Shown here piece by piece: positions 60,580 to 64,000 of a stretch of DNA of 64,000 nt; position 1 is the stretch's first letter, and each line of letters begins with the position of its first letter. Under the pieces are notes generated by a model. The model did not search any database. It worked only from the letters and a program-made list of their open reading frames with translations, and had not been told where the DNA came from. Source of the stretch: Myxococcota bacterium. Its GTDB lineage: Bacteria; Myxococcota_C; UBA6777. The stretch is taken from positions 17,976 to 81,975 of the forward strand of contig JAKLKB010000009.1 in assembly GCA_023150835.1 (NCBI GenBank), written 5' to 3'. Position numbers and translations under genes: made by a program.

Positions 60580-61602
60580 ATGAGCAAGCCCATCCCAACC
60601 AAAACATCCCAACCAAACACGACGCTCCCTCTTCTCCCATCCGCCCCTCGCGTATCGCCAACATCAACTCCTCCCAAAAAGACGGCTCCCGCCCCTTTTC
60701 CACAAAATGCCTTTTGTGAAAACAACCAAAACAAACAGCATCAAATTCAAAAACTTACCGGAAAAACAGGAACAAACGAAGCAAACAAAAGAAATCTACT
60801 GCAAAAGCAAGTCGAAAAAAGAACGCCGACTATGCCCATACCGAAAACAGCTACCCCCAGCAACACAGCGGAAGATGTTGTTTGCCTTGCTGTAAAGGTT
60901 ACCACCGAAAAACGTCCATTCAACGTTGCCGCCCAAACAGCGCGCCTCATGTGCGAAACCAGAAAAGCCCAAAGCGAACTCCAAAAAGCCAAATCCGAAC
61001 CCTCCTTGCTTAATAAAGCCTCCGCCGCGCTGCACACCACACAAGCCGCCCACACCACCGCCCACACCATCGCCAACCAAGCTGTCAAGCGAAAAGCAAC
61101 ACAACAAGCCCAACAAGCCGTCACCACACAGATGAGAACCAATTCAGGTTTCAATAAGCAACCCAAAACGATCACAAAAGGGGGCAAACAGATACCAAAC
61201 CCCCAACGACCACGAACCCCGCTCGCTATGCAACAAGAAGCCAAAAAAGCAGCACAACGAGTCATGCGCGCATCAAGCAAGGGAACCGCCGAGATGGCAA
61301 AAGCCGCAGGCGTTAAAAATCTCCAAAGCAAAGCCCTCGAAACCTCCACAAAAACCCTCAGCAATGGCTCCAAAGCAACCCGTTTCTTGTCGCGTGGTGT
61401 CCCTCTTCTTTCTGCTGCAACCGCAACCGTCGATAGCGCCGAATACAAAAAAACACTCAACGACTTTGTCAAAGGAAAAGCAAGCCGTACAAAGCTCGTC
61501 GCGGCCTACTGCGCAGCAGCCTTTTCGTGGATTGGCGTAAAAGTCCCTGCTTTCGGCATCGTCGGCGGTGTCGCAGGCATCGTCCGCGACACAGTCAAGT
61601 GA
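60580..61602 (+). CDS. Unknown protein with disordered N-terminus and hydrophobic C-terminus
   Basis: 340 residues; AAAGGACC precedes the ATG. No signal peptide. The first ~90 residues are Pro/Thr/Lys/Asn-rich; ~90-250 is helical and Lys/Gln/Ala-rich (ARLMCETRKAQSELQKAKSE; VKRKATQQAQQAVTTQM). The C-terminal ~70 residues include a hydrophobic stretch SRTKLVAAYCAAAFSWIGVKVPAFGIVGGVAGIVRD. Its composition (basic, disordered, AT-richer than neighbours) differs from surrounding genes. It lies 12 bp before a gene for a trigger-factor-like protein, so it may be a client of that chaperone, for example a secreted substrate or toxin-like protein. This is speculative; no family recognised. Confidence 0.7.
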   Translation: MSKPIPTKTSQPNTTLPLLPSAPRVSPTSTPPKKTAPAPFPQNAFCENNQNKQHQIQKLTGKTGTNEANKRNLLQKQVEKRTPTMPIPKTATPSNTAEDVVCLAVKVTTEKRPFNVAAQTARLMCETRKAQSELQKAKSEPSLLNKASAALHTTQAAHTTAHTIANQAVKRKATQQAQQAVTTQMRTNSGFNKQPKTITKGGKQIPNPQRPRTPLAMQQEAKKAAQRVMRASSKGTAEMAKAAGVKNLQSKALETSTKTLSNGSKATRFLSRGVPLLSAATATVDSAEYKKTLNDFVKGKASRTKLVAAYCAAAFSWIGVKVPAFGIVGGVAGIVRDTVK

Positions 61603-61614
61603 GGAATCATAACG

Positions 61615-62709
61615 ATGCAAACCTCCCATTTTCCCTCTTTGTTTCCGAGCAAAAACGCGGAGCAGATCATCTCGGCGATCCTTACAGCTTCGTTGACGAT
61701 GCCCCCTCAAAATAGCCCAGAAACGCCAGCAGCCGAGACGGAGCAACTCGTCCAGCAGCTTGCCCATCAAAGAACAACTCTGATCAATTTCTCCGAAAAA
61801 ACAAGTATCTCCGAAGAAACACTCTCCGTTTTGATCGCGGAACGCTTTGCATCCCTGCGCATCGCTTCTGCCCAAAAACGGCTCAAAAAGCAAGACGAAT
61901 CGCTCCAGATCGGAGACGAAGTCACGCTCAACATCGTTGGCTACACTTCCGAAGGGCTGCTACCTTTCAGCATCCACGAAGGAGTCACGCTCATACTCGA
62001 AGAAAATACGATTCTCCCTACGTTCGGAACCGCTTTGGTAGGCGTTGCTGTCGGCGAAACCGCAACGATCCAAGTCCCTCTCCCAAAAGACTACGAGATC
62101 GAATCTCTTCGCCGCCAAACCGCATCGTTTGTCATCCAAGTCCTCGAAGTCTACGAACTCAGCTTGCCTTCTGCTCGCGATCCTGAGTTTCTTGCTTCGC
62201 TCGATCTGCCTCGATCTCTAGAAGATGCGCTTGCCATGCTTGGCGAAGAGATTCTTGAAGAACACAACGATCACACCGAACACCAAAACACTCGCGATAC
62301 CTTTGAAGCGCTGATGTCCCTGTTCTCCTACCACATCTCCGATGAAGAAATCGCACGACGCATCCAAGAGCGATGGTACTCAACAGAAGGGCAATTTCTT
62401 GAAAAAAGCGAATTTCCTCGCCAAGACATCGAAGAATCTCTCGCTGCTTGGTTAAATCACCCGCCTATCCGTGAACACGAACGCCGCAACGCGGCTGCCG
62501 CTCAGCTTCTCGATGACCTTGGTTGCTTCTTTGCTATCCGCCTCCACGAGGAAGACGTCATCCCTTACTTAGTGGAAGCTACAAAAGTAGAATCTTCTCC
62601 TTTCCCTCAAGAGGCATCCGACGAAGAACAACAAAGCATACAGCAGATTGCGTGGTACCTGCTCCAACAAAAAACCCTCCAAGCTCTTATGGACGCCGTG
62701 TTTGCTTAG
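61615..62709 (+). CDS. Trigger-factor-like FKBP-type prolyl isomerase/chaperone
   Basis: 364 residues; GAGGAATC precedes the ATG. Residues ~100-185 match the FKBP-type domain of trigger factor (LQIGDEVTLNIVGYTSEGLLPFSIHEGVTLILEENTILPTFGTALVGVAVGETATIQVPLPKDYEIESLRRQTASFVIQVLEVYELSLP). The remaining ~180 residues are a helical C-terminal domain with the trigger-factor style DPEFLASLDLPRSLEDALAMLGEEILEEH start and a SurA-like chaperone composition. The ribosome-binding N-terminal domain with its FRxGxxP signature is not present in the first 95 residues, so this is not the housekeeping trigger factor. Probably dedicated to the product of the gene 12 bp upstream. Confidence 0.8.
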   Translation: MQTSHFPSLFPSKNAEQIISAILTASLTMPPQNSPETPAAETEQLVQQLAHQRTTLINFSEKTSISEETLSVLIAERFASLRIASAQKRLKKQDESLQIGDEVTLNIVGYTSEGLLPFSIHEGVTLILEENTILPTFGTALVGVAVGETATIQVPLPKDYEIESLRRQTASFVIQVLEVYELSLPSARDPEFLASLDLPRSLEDALAMLGEEILEEHNDHTEHQNTRDTFEALMSLFSYHISDEEIARRIQERWYSTEGQFLEKSEFPRQDIEESLAAWLNHPPIREHERRNAAAAQLLDDLGCFFAIRLHEEDVIPYLVEATKVESSPFPQEASDEEQQSIQQIAWYLLQQKTLQALMDAVFA

Positions 62710-62732
62710 ACCACCCAGAACCCAACCATTGC

Positions 62733-63599
62733 TCATAGCTTCCCTGTGCGGAACATCTTCTCCAGTCGCTCGACCTTTTTCTTCTGTTCTTCTGGAATCG
62801 GGATACAAAAGTGAATCCGATCTTCCCACACCTTCCGTGTTCGGGTCGAGCGCCTTGATTCAAGAGTCAATCGGATCGCGTATCTTCGAGGATTTTCTTT
62901 TTGGATAGAAACGACCTCGACCAACACCATCCGAAAGATATCCCGCAGACGCCAAATTACCCACCGAGGACCGAGTAGCATGACACCCGGATACAAGATC
63001 ACCTCGTGTTCCCTTCGGCTCATGCGATAAAAAGGATAGAGAAAATACAATGTCCCCAAGATCCCCGCGCTCACAAACAAAAACATCACGGGCAGATGTT
63101 CCTCAAACATCATCCCAAAAGACAGACGCTTTTCTCTCTCCCAATCCAAGAAAAAAGATCCTCCCACAGACAAACAAGTCGCCCCCAACACAACGGCCCA
63201 CACCATCAAAACGTACCTCACCACGATCGGCTTGTTGTTTTCGTACCAATCCTCTCCTTTGATCGAAAAGCGAGCCAAGGGTTCTTCCTTTCTCAGATCC
63301 TCAACGAGCTGCTCCACAGCTTTTGCTTGCCTGCGAACCCAATACATCGGAGCCAAACACAACAACGAAAAGATGCCCGCAAACCCCGACAACGCCACCC
63401 ATAACACACCCTTTAGAGAGAAGTTCTTTCCATCCGAAGGCACTCCGACCGAAAAAAACGTGTATTCCCAGATCTCTTTGTTGCTCCCGATCGCCCAAAA
63501 AATAGCCGCACAAAAAAACAACCCTGAGCAAATCAACCCCCTTTTAAGGGCCAAACGATACGGATTCGGCGGGAAAGCAACGGCCTTTTTTTCTTCCAC
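62733..63599 (-). CDS. Integral membrane protein, unknown function
   Basis: 288 residues from the GTG at 63599, preferred because GGGAG lies ten bases upstream; the frame reaches 63662 inside a repeat. Four membrane segments are visible: GLICSGLFFCAAIFWAIG, GVLWVALSGFAGIFSLLCLAPMYWV, YVLMVWAVVLGATCLSVGGSFFL and LPVMFLFVSAGILGTLYFLYPFYRM. A C-terminal cytoplasmic part (~215-288) resembles a PH-like beta domain (EVILYPGVMLLGPRWVIWRLRDIFRMVLVEVVSIQKENPRRYAIRLTLES) but is not identified with confidence. Convergent with the trigger-factor-like gene, 23 bp apart. Confidence 0.78.
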   Translation of the reverse strand: MEEKKAVAFPPNPYRLALKRGLICSGLFFCAAIFWAIGSNKEIWEYTFFSVGVPSDGKNFSLKGVLWVALSGFAGIFSLLCLAPMYWVRRQAKAVEQLVEDLRKEEPLARFSIKGEDWYENNKPIVVRYVLMVWAVVLGATCLSVGGSFFLDWEREKRLSFGMMFEEHLPVMFLFVSAGILGTLYFLYPFYRMSRREHEVILYPGVMLLGPRWVIWRLRDIFRMVLVEVVSIQKENPRRYAIRLTLESRRSTRTRKVWEDRIHFCIPIPEEQKKKVERLEKMFRTGKL

Positions 63600-63635
63600 G
63601 ATATTTTTACTCCCATAGGTGTGAAATGTTTGCCA

Positions 63636-63757
63636 AAAAACCCCGTGTTCGCAACTGCCCAAGCGTGGGCGTCATTGGTTTGAAGCACAATGCTCTCCTC
63701 GCCATACGGGGTCAAGGGAGCCGCGCTCCCTTGTGGGGCGTGGGGCAATGCCCCATA
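63636..63757 (-). repeat. Dispersed repeat family 2, copy 4
   Basis: Inverted copy: CCCCGTGTTCGCAACTGCCC at the outer end, ATACGGGGTCAAGGGAGCCG and GTGGGGCGTGGGGCAATGCC at the inner end. It overlaps the left terminal repeat of the element at 63751. Confidence 0.7.
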
Positions 63758-64000
63758 GGCGTTAGGTTAAGTTGGAAACACCGGATAGTCTAGCCTGATC
63801 GCCGTTTCTTTTGTCGCCCCCCCCTCAATCCCCCCGTGAACGGGGGGAAGTTGGAACGGGCAGCGTCTGCGCGTCGTGCATACAGCGTGCGTCATGAAAA
63901 AACAAAATCCCCGCTGCTTCCGACTTTCGCTCCCTCCCCTGTTCACGGGGGAGGGCTGGGGTGGGGGGGCCAACAAGCGCTTAACCTAACGCCTATGGGG
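63751..64000. mobile_element. 250-bp MITE-like element with 21-bp perfect terminal inverted repeats
   Basis: The left end starts CCCCATAGGCGTTAGGTTAA (63751) and the right end is its exact inverse finishing at 64000; the match covers 21 bp. The interior carries CCCCCCGTGAACGGGGGG-like and CCCCTGTTCACGGGGG palindromes in opposite orientation. No transposase gene fits inside. The right end coincides with the window end, so a target duplication cannot be checked. Confidence 0.8.

Noticed and set aside
1..64000. tRNA, rRNA or riboswitch genes
   Set aside because: No TPsiC-like GGTTCGAATCC arm with matching acceptor stem and no rRNA-like stretch was recognised by eye; a tRNAscan and Rfam search would be decisive.

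Overview
The window is about 64 kb of a chromosome with roughly 40 protein genes. No rRNA, tRNA, CRISPR array or prophage was recognised. Several features point to Myxococcota (deltaproteobacterial lineage): zinc-ribbon plus GYF-domain membrane proteins, one with the AgmX/PglI-type C-terminal tail; many TPR, PEGA and Ser/Thr-kinase proteins, including a kinase fused to a formylglycine-generating-enzyme domain; a complete lower mevalonate pathway; and an ECF sigma / zinc-finger anti-sigma / caspase operon. GC content looks moderate rather than the ~70% of Myxococcus, so a lineage such as Bradymonadales or another less-studied Myxococcota group is possible. That placement is inference.

Layout. 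1-3478: 3' end of a penicillin-binding protein (FtsI type), a PEGA protein, a lipoprotein and a small membrane protein. 3612-21001: envelope and scaffold proteins, namely a 1781-residue TPR protein, an AgmX-like protein, a protein with six copies of an unrecognised ~75-residue repeat, a DHH phosphoesterase, a zinc-ribbon/GYF/TPR protein and a secreted TPR-like protein. 21646-27798: isoprenoid operon of HMG-CoA synthase, a GbsR/MarR regulator, mevalonate kinase, diphosphomevalonate decarboxylase and a phosphomevalonate kinase fused in frame to a polyprenyl diphosphate synthase. 28050-34924: an outer-membrane-type protein, a TPR membrane protein, SelB and RsmI. 35291-36518: a REP-associated tyrosine transposase (RAYT) and a small coiled-coil protein. 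36861-42446: signalling genes (GGDEF cyclase, CheA-like kinase, FIST sensor, CheX, CheY). 42598-48608: a DUF4105/Lnb-type membrane protein, an S41 protease and a small Ala/Gly-rich protein. 48944-51752: succinyl-CoA ligase with a fumarase beta subunit. 52174-56406: two Ser/Thr kinases and a Cys-rich secreted protein. 56838-60116: ECF sigma, anti-sigma/DUF4384 and caspase operon. 60580-63599: an unknown protein, a trigger-factor-like protein and a membrane protein.

The most distinctive part is the repeat landscape. A RAYT gene carries amplified REP sequence inside its own reading frame. REP/BIME hairpins with GTAG feet occur throughout the window, most of them inside ~113-bp elements bounded by the inverted repeat TACGANATCCG. 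Two further MITE-like elements and another dispersed repeat family are present. At least four genes have tandem repeats running through their stop codons. The mevalonate fusion, the six-repeat domain and the sigma/caspase operon are the best protein-level leads.
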